A DNA stretch of 64,000 nucleotides, taken from NCBI RefSeq assembly GCF_051020985.1, contig NC_134999.1:7254001-7318000 (forward strand), read 5' to 3'. Both the position numbers and the translations under genes were made by a program. The notes under the pieces are model-generated. The model ran no database searches and was not told the DNA's origin. It worked only from the letters and a program-made list of their open reading frames with translations. The stretch comes from Nomia melanderi. Its lineage: Eukaryota > Arthropoda > Insecta > Hymenoptera > Halictidae. Shown here piece by piece: positions 35,737 to 47,540 of the stretch (the stretch's first letter is position 1; each line of letters opens with the position of its first letter).

Positions 35737-36475
35737 GTCGTCCCTATGAGACCTCGCCCTGGTGTCCAATCACTGCTGAGTCAAATGACTACCCCCGACC
35801 TTCCTGGCAATTCTACCCGACGGAATCCAAGTTTTCCACTTTGGCAACCTGGTTTTTATAGTCTAAAGTCATTTTCGACCAAAAGTATCCCGACCTTCCC
35901 ATCGGTCAGCCCGATGTAGCCTTGGTCCCTATGAGACCTCGCCCTGGAGTCCAATCACTGCTAAGTCAAATTGCTACCCCCGACCTTCCTGGCAATTCTG
36001 CCCGACGGAATCCAAGTTTTCCACTTTGGCAACCTGGTTTGTATAGTCTAAAGTCATTTTCGACCAAAAGTATCCAGGCCTTCCCATCGGTCAGCCGGAT
36101 GTAGCCTTGGTCCCTTTGAGATCTCGTCCTGGAGTCCCATCACTGCTAAGTCAAATGGCTACCACCGACCTTCCTGGCAATTCTGGCCGACGGAATCCAA
36201 GTTTTCCACTTTGGAAACCTGGAATGTATAGTCTAAGGTCAATTTCGACCAAAAGTATCCCGACCTTCCCATCAGTTAGCCGGATGTAGCCTTGGTCCCT
36301 ATGAGACCTCGTCCTGGAGTACCATCACAGCTAAGTCAAATGGCTCCCCCGACCTTCCTGGCAATTCCGGCCGACGGAATCCAAGTTTTTCACTTTGGAA
36401 ACCTGGTTTGTATAGTCTAAAGTCATTTTCGACCAAAAGTATCCCGACCTTCCCATCGGTCGGCCGGATGTAGCC

Positions 36476-36658
36476 TTGGTCCCTATGAGAACTCGAACTG
36501 CAGTCCCATCACAGCTGAGTCAAAGGCTCCCCCGACCTTCCTGGCAATTCTGGCCGACGGAATCCAAGTTTTCCACTTTGGCAACTTGGTTTGTATAGTC
36601 TAAAGTCAATTTCGACCAAAAGTATCCCGACCCTCCCATCTGTTAGCTGGATGTTGCC
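36476..36658 (+). repeat. Chimeric monomer with a D-family tail in C2
   Basis: The head (GAGAACTCG, CACAGCTGAGTCAAAGGCTCC) matches 29476 in C1. The second half (TTTGGCAACTTGGTTTG, CCCTCCCATCTGTTAGCTGG, ATGTTGCC) matches neither 29476 nor the monomer before the resumption point (30027). It does match the tails of the monomers at 43474, 46247, 47725 and 55485. This suggests a conversion or transfer patch of about 110 bp, or an ancestral state lost from C1. Confidence 0.75.
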
Positions 36659-38502
36659 TTGGTCCCTATGAGACCTCATCCTGGAGTCCCATCACTGCTA
36701 AGTCAAATGGCTTCCCTCGACCTTCCTGGCAATTCCGGCCGACGGAATCCAAGTTTTCCACTTTGGAAACCTGGTTTGTATAGTCAAAAGTCAATTTCGA
36801 ATAAAAGTATCCCGAACTTCCCATCGGTCAGCCGGATGTAGCCTTGGAACCTGAGACCTCGTCCTGGAGTACTATCACTGGTAAGTCAAATGGCTTCCCC
36901 CGACCTTCCTGGCAATTCTGCAAGACGCAATCCATGTTTTCCACTTTGGCAACCTGGTTTGTATAGTCTAAAGTCATTTTCGACCAAAAGTATCCCGATC
37001 TTCCCATCGGTCAGCCGGATGTAGCCTTGGTCCCTATGAGACCTCGTCCTGGAGTCCCATCACAGCTAAGTCAAACGGCTCCCCCGACCTTCCTCGCAAT
37101 TCCGGCCGACGGAATCCAAGTTTTCCACTTTGAAAATCTGGTTTGTATAGTCTAAAGTCATTTTCGACCAAAAGTATCCCGACCTTCCCATCGGTCAGCC
37201 GGATGTAGCCTTCGTCCCTATAAGACATCGTCCTGGAGTCGCATCACTGCTAAGTCAAATGGCTACCCCCGACTTTCCTGGCACTTCTGGCCGACATAAT
37301 CCAAGTTTTCCACTTTGGAAACCTGGATTGTATAGTCTAAAGGCAATTTCGACCAAAAGTATCCCGACCTTCCCATCGGTCAGCCGGATGTAGCCTTCGT
37401 CCCTATGAGACATGGTCCTGGAGTCCCATCACTGCTAAGTCAAATGGCAACCCCCGACCTTCCTGGCAATTCTGACATGCGGAATCCATGTTTTGCACTT
37501 TGGAAACCTGGATTCTATAGTCTAAAGTGAATTCCGACCAAAAGTATCCCGAACTTCCCATGGGTCAGCCGGATGTAGCCTTCGTCCCTATGAGACATCG
37601 TCCTGGAGTCCCATCACTGCTAAGTCAAATGACTACCCCCGACCTACCTGGCAATTCTGCCGACGGAAACCAAGTTTTGCACTTTGGAAACCTGGTTTGT
37701 ATAGTCTAAAGTCATTTCCGACCAAAAGTATCCAGACCTTCCCATCGGTCAGCCGGATGTAGCCTTGGTCCCTATGAGATCACTTCCTCGAGTCCCATCA
37801 CTGCTTAGTCAAATGGCTACCCCCGACCTTCCTGGCAATTCTGCAAGACGCAATCCATGTTTTCCACTTTGGCAACCTGGTTTGTATAGTCTAAAGTCAT
37901 TTTCGACCAAAAGTATCCCGATCTTCCCATCGGTCAGCCGGATGTAGCCTTGTTCCCTATGAGACCTCGTCCTGGAGTCCCATCACAGCTAAGTCAAACG
38001 GCTCTCCCGACCTTCCTCGCAATTCCGGCCGACGGAATCCAAGTTTTCCACTTTGAAAATCTGGTTTGTATAGTCTAAAGTCATTTTCGACCAAAAGTAT
38101 CCCGACCTTCCCATCGGTCAGCCGGATGTAGCCTTCGTCCCTATAAGACATCGTCCTGGAGTCGCATCACTGCTAAGTCAAATGGCTACACACGACCTTC
38201 CTGGCAATTCTGCCCGACGGAATCCAAGTTTTGCACTTTGGAAACCTGGATTGTATAGTCTAAAGTCAATTTCGACTAATAGTATCCAGAACATCCCATG
38301 GGTCAGCCGGATGTAGCCTTCGTCCCTATGAGACATCGTCCTGGAGTCCCATCACTGCTAAGTCAAATGGCTACCCCCGACCTACCTGGCATTTCTGCCG
38401 ACGGAATCCAAGTTTTGCACTTTGGAAACCTGGATTGTATAGTCTAAAGTCAATTTCGGCCAAAGGTATCCAGAACTTCCCATGGGTCAGCCGGATGTAG
38501 CC

Positions 38503-38670
38503 TTCGTCCTGGAGTCCCATCACAGCTAAGTCAAACGGCTCCCCCGACCATCCTCGCAATTCCGGCCGACGGAATCCAAGTTTTCCACTTTGAAAACCTG
38601 GTTTGTATAGTCTAAAGTCATTTTCGACAAAAAGTATCCCGACCTTCCCATCGGTCAGCCGGATATAGCC
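38503..38670 (+). repeat. 168-bp monomer, C2 copy
   Basis: It carries the same 16-bp deletion between CGTCC repeats as 32243-32410, 6260 bp downstream. The shared deletion shows that it arose before the C1/C2 duplication. Confidence 0.85.
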
Positions 38671-41072
38671 TTGGTCCCTATGAGACCTCGTCCTGGAGTC
38701 CCATCACTGCTAAGTCAAATGGCTACCCCCGACCTTCCTGGCAATTCTGCCCGACGGAATCCAAGTTTTGCACTTTGGAAACCTGGATTGTATTGTCTAA
38801 AGCCAATTTCGACCAAAAGTATCCCGACCTTCCCATCGGTCAGCCGGATGTTGCCATGGAACATATGAGACCTCGTCCTGGAGTCCCGTCACTGCTAAGT
38901 CAAATGACTACGCCCGACCTTCCTGGCAATTCTGCCCCGAGGGAATGCAAGTTTTGCACTTTGGAAACCTGGATTGTATAGTCTAAAGTCAATTTCGACC
39001 AAAAGTATCCCGACCTTCCCGTCGGTCTGCCGGATGTAGCCTTAGTCCCTATGAGATCTCGTCCTGGTGTCCCGTCACTGCTAAGTCAAATGGCTACCCC
39101 CCACATTCCTGGCAATTGTGGCCGACGGAATCCAGGTTTTCCACTTTGGCAACCTGGTTTGAATAGTCTAAAGTCATTTTCGACCAAAAGTATCCCGACC
39201 TTCCCATCGGTCAGCCGGATATAGCCTTGGTCCCTATGAGACCTCGTCCTGGAGACCCATCACTGCTAAGTCAAATGGCTCACCCGACCTTCCTCGCAAT
39301 TCCGGCCGACGGAATCCAAGTTTTCCACTTTGAAAACCTGGTTTGTATAGTCTAAAGTCAATTCCGACCAAAAGTATCCCGACCTTCCCATCGGTGAGCC
39401 GGATGTAGCCATTGAACCTATGAGACCTCGTCCTGGAGTCCCATCACTGCTAAGTCGAATGACTACCCCCGATCTTCCTGGCAATTCTGCCCCGACGGAA
39501 TGCAAGTTTTGCACTTTGGAAACCTGGATTGTATAGTCTAAAGTCAATTTCGACCAATAGTATCCCGACCTTCCCATCGGTTAGCCGGATGTAGCCTTGG
39601 TCCCTATGAGACCTCGCCCTGGTGTCCAATCACTGCTAAGTCAAATGGCTTCCCCCGACCTTCCTGGCAATTCTGTCCGACGAAATCAAAGTTTTCCACT
39701 TTGGAAACCTGGATTGTATAGTCTAATGTCAATTTCGACCAAAAGTAATCCGACCTTCCCATCGGTCAGCCGGATGTAGCCTTCGTCCCAATGAGACATC
39801 GTCCTGGAGTCCCAACACTGCTAAGTCAGATGGCTACCCACGACCTTCCTGGCAATTCTGCCCGACGGAATCCAAGTTTTTCACTGTGGAAACCTGGATT
39901 GTATAGTCTAAAGTCAATTTCGACCAATAGTATCCAGAACTTCCCATGGGTCAGACGGATGTAGCCTTCGTCCCTATGAGACATCGTCCTGGAGTCCCAT
40001 CACTGCTAAGTCACATGGCTACCCCCGACCTACCTGGCAATTCTGCCGACGGAATCCATGTTTTGCACTTTGGAAACCTGGTTTGTTTAGTCTAAAGCGA
40101 ATTTCGACAAAAAGTATCCCGACCTTCCCATCGGGCAGACGGATGTAGCCTTGGTCCCAATGAGACCTCGTCCCGGAGTCCCATCACAGCTAAGTCAAAT
40201 GGCTCCCCCGACCTTCCTCGCAATTCCGGCCGACGGAATCCAAGTCTTCCACTTTGAAAACCTGGTTTGTATATTCTAAAGTCAATTTCGACCAAAAGTA
40301 TCCCGACCTTCCCATCGGTCAGCCGGATGTAGCCTTGGTCCCTATGAGACCTCCCCTGGTGTCCAATCACTGCTAAGTAAAATGGCTACCCCCGACCTTC
40401 CTGGCAATTCTGCCCGACGGAATCCAAGTTTTCCACTTTGGAAACCTGGATTGTATAGACTAATGTCAATTTCGACCAAAAGTATTCCGACCTTCCCATG
40501 GGTCAGCCGGATGTAGCCTTCGTGCCTATGAGACCTCGTCCTGGAGTCCCATCACTGCTAAGTCAAATGGCTACCCCCGACCTACCTGGCAATTCTGCCG
40601 ACGGAATCCAAGTTTTGCACTTTGGAAACCTGGTTTGTATAGTCTAAAGTCATTTTCGACCAAAAGTATCCAGACCTTCCCGTCGGTCTGACGGATGTAG
40701 CCTTAGTCCCTATGAGATCTCGTCCTGGAGTCGCATCACTGCTAAGTCAAATGGCTACCCCCGACATTCCTGGCAATTGTGGCCCACGGAATCCAGGTTT
40801 TCCACTTTGGCAACCTGGTTTGAATAGTCTAAAGTAATTTTCGACCAAAAGTATCTAGACCTTCCTATCTGTCAGCCTGATGTAGCCTTGGGCCCTATGA
40901 GACCTCGCCCTGGTGTCCAATCACTGCTAAGTCAAATGGCTTCCCCCGACCTTCCTGGCAATTCTGTCCGACGAAATCCAAGATTTCCAATTTGGAAACC
41001 TGGATTGTATAGTCTAATGACAATTTCGACCAAAAGTGTTCCGACCTTCCCATAGGGCAGCCGGATGTAGCC
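38671..41072 (+). repeat. 13-monomer unit, first copy (2402 bp)
   Basis: Monomers at 38671, 38856, 39042, 39227, 39411, 39597, 39782, 39967 and 40151 correspond in order to 41073, 41258, 41443, 41628, 41812, 41998, 42183, 42368 and 42551, at an offset of 2400-2402 bp. Shared rare variants include GGATGTTGCCATGGAAC, CATTGAACC, CTGCCCCGACGGAATGC, TGTCCGACGAAATCAAAG or its relative, GTCCCAACACTG and AAAGCGAATTTCG. Divergence is visibly higher than in the C and E pairs. Monomers 40335-41072 have no counterpart in the second copy. Confidence 0.75.
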
Positions 41073-42735
41073 TTCGTGCCTATGAGACCTCGCCCTGGTG
41101 TCCAATCACTGCTAAGTCAAATGGCTACCCCCGACCTTCCTGGCAATTCTGCCCGACGGAATCCAAGTTTTGCACTTTGGAAACCTGGATTGTATAGTCT
41201 AAAGCCAATTTCGACCAAAAGTATCCCGACCTTCCCATCGGTCAGCCGGATGTTGCCATGGAACCTATGAGACCTCGTCCTGGAGTCCCATCACTGCTAA
41301 GTCAAATGGCTACCCCCGACATTCCTGGCAATTGTGGCCGACGGAATCCAGGTTTTCCACTTTGGCAACCTGGTTTGAATAGTCTAAAGTCATTTTCGAC
41401 CAAAAGTATCCAGACCTTCCCATCTGTCAGCCGGATGTAGCCTTGGTCCCTATGAGATCTCGCCCTGGTGTCCAATCACTGCTAAGTCAAATGGCTTCCC
41501 CCGACCTTCCTCGCAATTCCGGCCGACGGAATCCAAGTTTTCCACTTTGAAAACCTGGTTTGTATAGTCTAATGTCAATTCCGACCAAAAGTATCCCGAC
41601 CTTCCCATCGGTCACCCGGATATAGCCTTGGTCCCTATGAGATCTCGTCCTGGAGTCCCATCACTGCTAAGTCAAATGGCTCCCCCGACCTTCCTCGCAA
41701 TTCCGGCCGACGGAATCCAAGTTTTGCACTTTGGAAACCTGGATTGTATAGTCTAAAGCCAATTTCGACCAAAAGTATCACGAACTTCCCATCGGTCAGC
41801 CGGATGTAGCCATTGAACCTATGAGACCTCGTCCTGGAGTCCCATCACTGCTAAGTCAAATGACTACCCCCGACCTTCCTGGCAATTCTGCCCCGACGGA
41901 ATGCAAGTTTTGCACTTTGGAAACCTGGATTGTATAGTCTAAAGTCAATTTCGACCAATAGTATCCCGACCTTCCCATCGGTTAGCCGGATGTAGCCTTG
42001 GTCCCTATGAGACCTCGCCCTGGTGTCCAATCACTGCTAAGTCAAATGGCTTCCCCCGACCTACCTGGCAATTCTGTCCTACGAAATCAAAGTTTTCCAC
42101 TTTGGAAACCTGGATTGTATAGTCTAATGTCAATTTCGACCAAAAGTATTCCGACCTTCCCATCGGTCAGCCGGATGTAGCCTTCGTCTCTATGAGACAT
42201 CATCCTGGAGTCCCAACACTGCTAAGTCAGATGGCTACCCACGACCTTCCTGGCAATTCTGCCCGACGGAATCCAAGTTTTGCACTTTGGAAACCTGGAT
42301 TGTATAGTCTAAAGTCAATTTCGACCAATAGTATCCAGAACTTCCCATGGGTCAGCCGGATGTAGCCTTCGTCCCTATGAGACATCGTCCTGGAGTCCCA
42401 TCACTGCTACGTCAAATGGCTACCCCGACCTACCTGGCAATTCTGCCGACGGAATCCAAGTTTTGCACTTTGGAAACCTGGTTTGTTTAGTCTAAAGCGA
42501 ATTTCGTCCAAAAGTATCCCGACCTTCCCATCGGGCAGCCGGATGTAGCCTTGGTCCCTATGAGACCTCGTCCTGGAGTCCCATCACTGCTAAGTCAAAT
42601 GGCTTCCCCCGACCGTCCTGGCACTTCTGGCCGACGGAATCCAAGTTTTCCACTTTGGAAACCTGGATTGTATAGTCTAAAGTCAATTTCGACCAAAAGT
42701 ATACCGAACTTCCCATGGGTCAGCCGGATGTAGCC
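41073..42735 (+). repeat. 13-monomer unit, second copy (partial)
   Basis: Partner of 38671 to about 40334. After 42735 the sequence changes to the D family. The correspondence is clearest for 41628-42550. In 41443-41627 only part of the monomer agrees with its counterpart at 39042. Confidence 0.7.
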
Positions 42736-45508
42736 TTCGTCCCTATGAGACGTCGTCCTGGAGTCCCATCACTGCTGAGTCAAATGGCTACCCCCGACCT
42801 ACCTGGCAATTCTACCGACGGAATCCAAGTTTTGCACTTTGGATACCTGGATTGAATTGTCTAAAGCCAATTTCGACCAAAAGTATACCGACCTTCCCAT
42901 CGGTCAGTCGGATGTAGCCATGGAACCAATGAGACCTCGTCCTGGAGTCCCATCACTGCTAAGTCAGATGGCTACCCCCGACCTTCCTGGCAATTCTGCC
43001 CGACGGAATCCAAGTTTTGCACTTTGGAAACCTGGATTGTATTGTCTAAAGCCAATTTCGACCAAAAGTATACCGACCTTCCCATGGGTCAGCCGGATGT
43101 AGCCTTCGTCCCTATAAGACATCGTCCTGGAGTCCCATCACTGCTAAGTCAAATGGCTACCCACGACCTTCCTGGCAATTCTGCCCGACGGAATCCAAGT
43201 TTTGCACTTTGGAAACCTGGATTGTATAGTCTAAATTCAATTTCGAACATTAGTATCCAGAACTTCCCATGGGTCAGCCGGATGTAGCCTTCGTCCCTAT
43301 GAGACATCGTCCTGGAGTCCCATCACTGCTAAGTCAAATGGCTACCCCCGACCTACCTGGCAATTCTGCCGACGGAATCCATGTTTTGCACTTTGGAAAC
43401 CTGAACTGTATAGTCTAAAGTCAATTTCGACCAAAAGTATCCCGACCTTCCCATCGGTCAGCCGGATGTAGCCTTGGTACCTATGAGACCTCGTCCTGGA
43501 GTCAAATCACAGCTTTGTCAAATGGCTTCCCCCGACCTTCCTGGCAATTCTGGCCGACGGAATCCAAGTTTTCCACTTTGGCAACTTGGTTTGTATAGTC
43601 TAAAGTCAATTTCGACCAAAAGTATCCCGACCCTCCCATCTGTTAGCTGGATGTTGCCTTGGTCCCTATGAGACCTCTCTCTGGTGTCCAATCAGTGCTA
43701 AGTCGAATGGCTTCCCCCGACCTTCCTGGCAATTCTGGCCCACGGAATCCAAGTTTTCCACTTTGAAAACCTGGTTTATATAGTCTAAAGTCAATTTCGA
43801 CCAAAAGTATCCCGACCTTCCCATCGGTCAGCCGGATGTAGCCTTGGTCCCTATGAGACCTCTCCCTGGTGTCCAATCACTGCTAAGTCAAATGGCTACC
43901 CCCTACCTTCCTGGCAATTCTGGCCGACGGAATCCAAGTTTTCCACTTTGGCAACCTGGTTTGTATAGTCTTAAGTCATTTTCGACCAAAAGTATCCAGA
44001 CCTTCCCATCGGTCAGCCGGATGTAGCCTTGGTCCCTATGAGACCTCGTCCTGGAATCCCATCACAGCTAAGTCAAATGGCTACCCCCGACCTTCCTGGT
44101 AATTCTGGCCGTCGGAATCCAAGTTTTCCACTTTGGAAACCTGGATTGTTTAGTCTAAAGTCACTTTCGACCAAAAGTATCCCGACCTTCCCATCGGTCA
44201 GCCGGATGTAGCCTTGGCCCCTATGAGACCTCTCCCTGGTGTCCAATCACCGCTAAGTCAAATGGCTTCCCCCTACCTACCTGGCAATTCTGGCCGACGG
44301 AATCCAAGTTTTGCACTTTGGAAACCTGGATTGTATAGTCTAAAGTCAATTTCGACCAAAAGTATCCCGACCTTCCCATCGGTCAGCCGGATGTAGCCTT
44401 GGAATCTATGAGACCTCGTCCTGGAGTCCCATCGAAGCTAAGTCAAATGGCTACCCCCGACCTACCTGGAAATTCTGCCCGACGGAATCCAAGTTTTCCA
44501 CTTTGGAAACGTGGATTGTTTAGTCTAAAGTCAATTTCGACCAAAGGTATCCCGAACTTCTCATCGGTCAGCCGGATGTAGCCTTGGTCGCTACTAGATC
44601 TCGTCCTGGAGTCCCATCACAGCTATGTCAAATGACTACACCCGACCTTCCTGGCAATTATGGCCGACGGAATCCAAGTTTTCTACTTTGGCAACCTGGT
44701 CTGTCTAGTCTAATGTCATTTTCGACCAAAAGTATCCAGACCTTCCCATCTGTCAGCCGGATGTAGCCTTGGTCCCTATGAGACCTCGCCCTGGTGTCCA
44801 ATCACTGCTAAGTCAAATGGCTATCCCCGACCTTCCTGGCAATTCTGGCCGACGGAATCCATGTTTTCCACTTTGGAAACCTGGATTGTTTAGTCTAAAG
44901 TCAGTTTCGACCAAAAGTATCCCGACCTTCCCATCGGTCAGCCGGATGTAGCTTTCGTCCCTATGAGACCTCTCCCTGGTGTCCAATCACTTCTAAGTCA
45001 AATGGCTTCCCCCGACCTTCCTGGCAATTCTGCCCGACGGAATCCAAGTTTTCCACTTTGGAAACCAGGACTGTATAGTCTAAAGTCAATTTCGGCCCAC
45101 AGTATCCCGACCTTCACATCGGTCAGCCGGATGTAGTCTTGGTCCCTATGAGACATCGTCCTGGAGTCCCATCACTGCTAAGTCAAATGGCTACCCCCGA
45201 CCTTCCTGGCAATTCTGCCCGACGGAATCCAGGTTTTGCACTTTGGAAACCTGGACTGTATAGTCTAAAGTCAATTTCGACCCACAATATCCCGACCTTC
45301 ACATCGGTCAGCCGGATGTAGTCTTGGTCCCTATGAGACATCGTCCTGGAGTCCCATCACTGCTGAGTCAAATGGCTACCCCCGATATTCCTGGCAATTC
45401 TGGCCGACGGAATCCAAGTTTTGCACTTTGGAAACCTGGATTGTATAGTCTAAAGTCAATTCCGAACAAAAGTATCCCGACCTTCCCATCGGTCAGCCGG
45501 ATGTAGCC
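42736..45508 (+). repeat. D block 1, 15 monomers (2773 bp)
   Basis: The first six monomers (42736, 42920, 43105, 43290, 43474, 43659) recur at 45509 (offset 2773) and at 46987 (offset 4251). The remaining monomers, 43844-45508, supply heads and tails found in recombined form at 48095-48833. Monomers at 45139 and 45324 share GTAGTCTTGGTCCC heads. Confidence 0.8.
42920..43289 (+). repeat. Recurrent two-monomer cassette, D block 1
   Basis: Same pair as 27810-28179, flanked here by the D monomers 42736 and 43290. It carries GGAACCAATGAGACC and AAGTCAGATGG as private changes. Confidence 0.85.
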
Positions 45509-46986
45509 TTCGTCCCTATGAGACGTCGTCCTGGAGTCCCATCACTGCTAAGTCAAATGGCTACCCCCGACCTACCTGGCAATTCTACCGACGGAATCCA
45601 AGTTTTGCACTTTGGATACCTGGATTGTATTGTCTAAAGCCAATTTCGACCAAAAGTATACCGACCTTCCCATCGGTCAGTCGGATGTAGCCATGGAACC
45701 TATGAGACCTCGTCCTGGAGTCCCATCACTGCTAAGTCAAATGGCTACCCCCGACCTTCCTGGCAATTCTGCCCGACGGAATCCAAGTTTTGCACTTTGG
45801 AAACCTGGATTGTATTGTCTAAAGCCAATTTCGACCAAAAGTATACCGACCTTCCCATGGGTCAGCCGGATGTAGCCTTCGTCCCTATAAGACATCGTCC
45901 TGGAGTCCCATCACTGCTAAGTCAAATGGCTACCCACGACCTTCCTGGCAATTCTGCCCGACGGAATCCAAGTTTTGCACTTTGGAAACCTGGATTGTAT
46001 AGTCTAAATTCAATTTCGAACATTAGTATCCAGAACTTCCCATGGGTCAGCCGGATGTAGCCTTCGTCCCTATGAGACATCGTCCTGGAGTCCCATCACT
46101 GCTAAGTCAAATGGCTACCCCCGACCTACCTGGCAATTCTGCCGACGGAATCCATGTTTTGCACTTTGGAAACCTGAACTGTATAGTCTAAAGTCAATTT
46201 CGACCAAAAGTATCCCGACCTTCCCATCGGTCAGCCGGCTGTACCCTTGGTACCTATGAGACCTCGTCCTGGAGTCAAATCACAGCTTTGTCAAATGGCT
46301 TCCCCCGACCTCCCTGGCAATTCTGGCCGACGGAATCCAAGTTTTCCACTTTGGCAACTTGGTTTGTATAGTCTAAAGTCAATTTCGACCAAAAGTATCC
46401 CGACCCTCCCATCTGTTAGCTGGATGTTGCCTTGGTCCCTATGAGACCTCTCTCTGGTGTCCAATCAGTGCTAAGTCGAATGGCTTCCCCCGACCTTCCT
46501 GGCAATTCTGGCCGACGGAATCCAAGTTTTCCACTTTGGCAACCTGGTTTGTATAGACTAAAGTCATTTTCGACCAAAAGTATCCAGACCTTCCCATCGG
46601 GCAGCCGGATGTAGCCTTGGTCCCTATGAGACCTCGTCCTGGAGTCCCATCACAGCTAAGTCAAACGGCTACCCCCGACCTTCCTGGCAATTCTGCCCGA
46701 CGGAATCCAAGTTTTGCACTTTGGATACCTGGATTGTATTGTCTAAAGCCAATTTCGACCAAAAGTATACCGACCTTCCCATCGGTCAGCCGGATGTAGC
46801 CATGGAACCTATGAGACCTCGTCCTGGAGTCCCATCACTGCTAAGTCAAATGGCTACACCCGACCTTCCTGGCAATTCTGCCCGACGGAATCCAAGTTTT
46901 CCACTTTGGAAACCTGGATTGTATAGTCTAAAGTCAATTTCGAACAAAAGTATCCAGAACTTCCCATGGGTCAGCCGGATGTAGCC
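45509..46986 (+). repeat. D block 2, 8 monomers (1478 bp)
   Basis: Monomers start at 45509, 45693, 45878, 46063, 46247, 46432, 46617 and 46802. The first five and the head of the sixth recur 1478 bp downstream. At 46432 the tail differs (TTTGGCAACCTGG, CATTTTCG) from its counterparts at 43659 and 47910 (GAAAACCTGGTTTATATAG). Confidence 0.8.
45693..46062 (+). repeat. Recurrent two-monomer cassette, D block 2
   Basis: Same pair at an offset of 2773 from 42920, with the same D flanks. Confidence 0.85.
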
Positions 46987-47337
46987 TTCGTCCCTATGAG
47001 ACGTCGTCCTGGAGTCCCATCACTGCTAAGTCAAATGGCTACCCCCGACCTACCTGGCAATTCTACCGACGGAATCCAAGTTTTGCACTTTGGATACCTG
47101 GATTGTATTGTCTAAAGCCAATTTCGACCAAAAGTATACCGACCTTCCCATCGGTCAGTCGGATGTAGCCATGGAACCTATGAGACCTCGTCCTGGAGTC
47201 CCATCACTGCTAAGTCAAATGGCTACCCCCGACCTTCCTGGCAATTCTGCCCGACGGAATCCAAGTTTTGCACTTTGGAAACCTGGATTGTATTGTCTAA
47301 AGCCAATTTCGACCAAAAGTATACCGACCTTCCCATG
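46987..47337 (+). repeat. Start of D block 3, continuous with E1
   Basis: This is the third appearance of the D opening monomers (CTATGAGACGTCGTCC head, CTACCGACGG, GGATACCTGG). It runs without a break into E1, so E1 grew out of a D copy. Confidence 0.75.
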
Positions 47338-47540
47338 GGTCAGCCGGATGTAGCCTTCGTCCCTATAAGACATCGTCCTGGAGTCCCATCACTGCTAAGT
47401 CAAATGGCTACCCACGACCTTCCTGGCAATTCTGCCCGACGGAATCCAAGTTTTGCACTTTGGAAACCTGGATTGTATAGTCTAAATTCAATTTCGAACA
47501 TTAGTATCCAGAACTTCCCATGGGTCAGCCGGATGTAGCC
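47171..47540 (+). repeat. Recurrent two-monomer cassette, D block 3 / E1
   Basis: Same pair at an offset of 1478 from 45693. The E1 unit boundary near 47338 falls at the end of its first monomer. Confidence 0.85.

Larger units (their letters stand above)
32491..38793 (+). repeat. Large higher-order unit C2, shortened copy of C1
   Basis: C2 begins exactly where C1 ends and follows the same monomer order. It has lost 2 monomers (counterparts of 27439-27809; 371 bp), 3 monomers (29659-30213; 555 bp) and 1 monomer (31874-32058; 185 bp). These losses account exactly for the drop in offset from 7371 to 6260. Similarity stops near 38793, where TGTATAGTCTAAAGTC in C1 becomes TGTATTGTCTAAAGCC. Confidence 0.9.

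Noticed and set aside
12100..47540. Duplication lags of 3, 5, 8 and 13 monomers form a Fibonacci-like series
   Set aside because: Lags of 1, 9, 14, 15, 18, 40 and 42 also occur, so the pattern is selective reading of a small sample.
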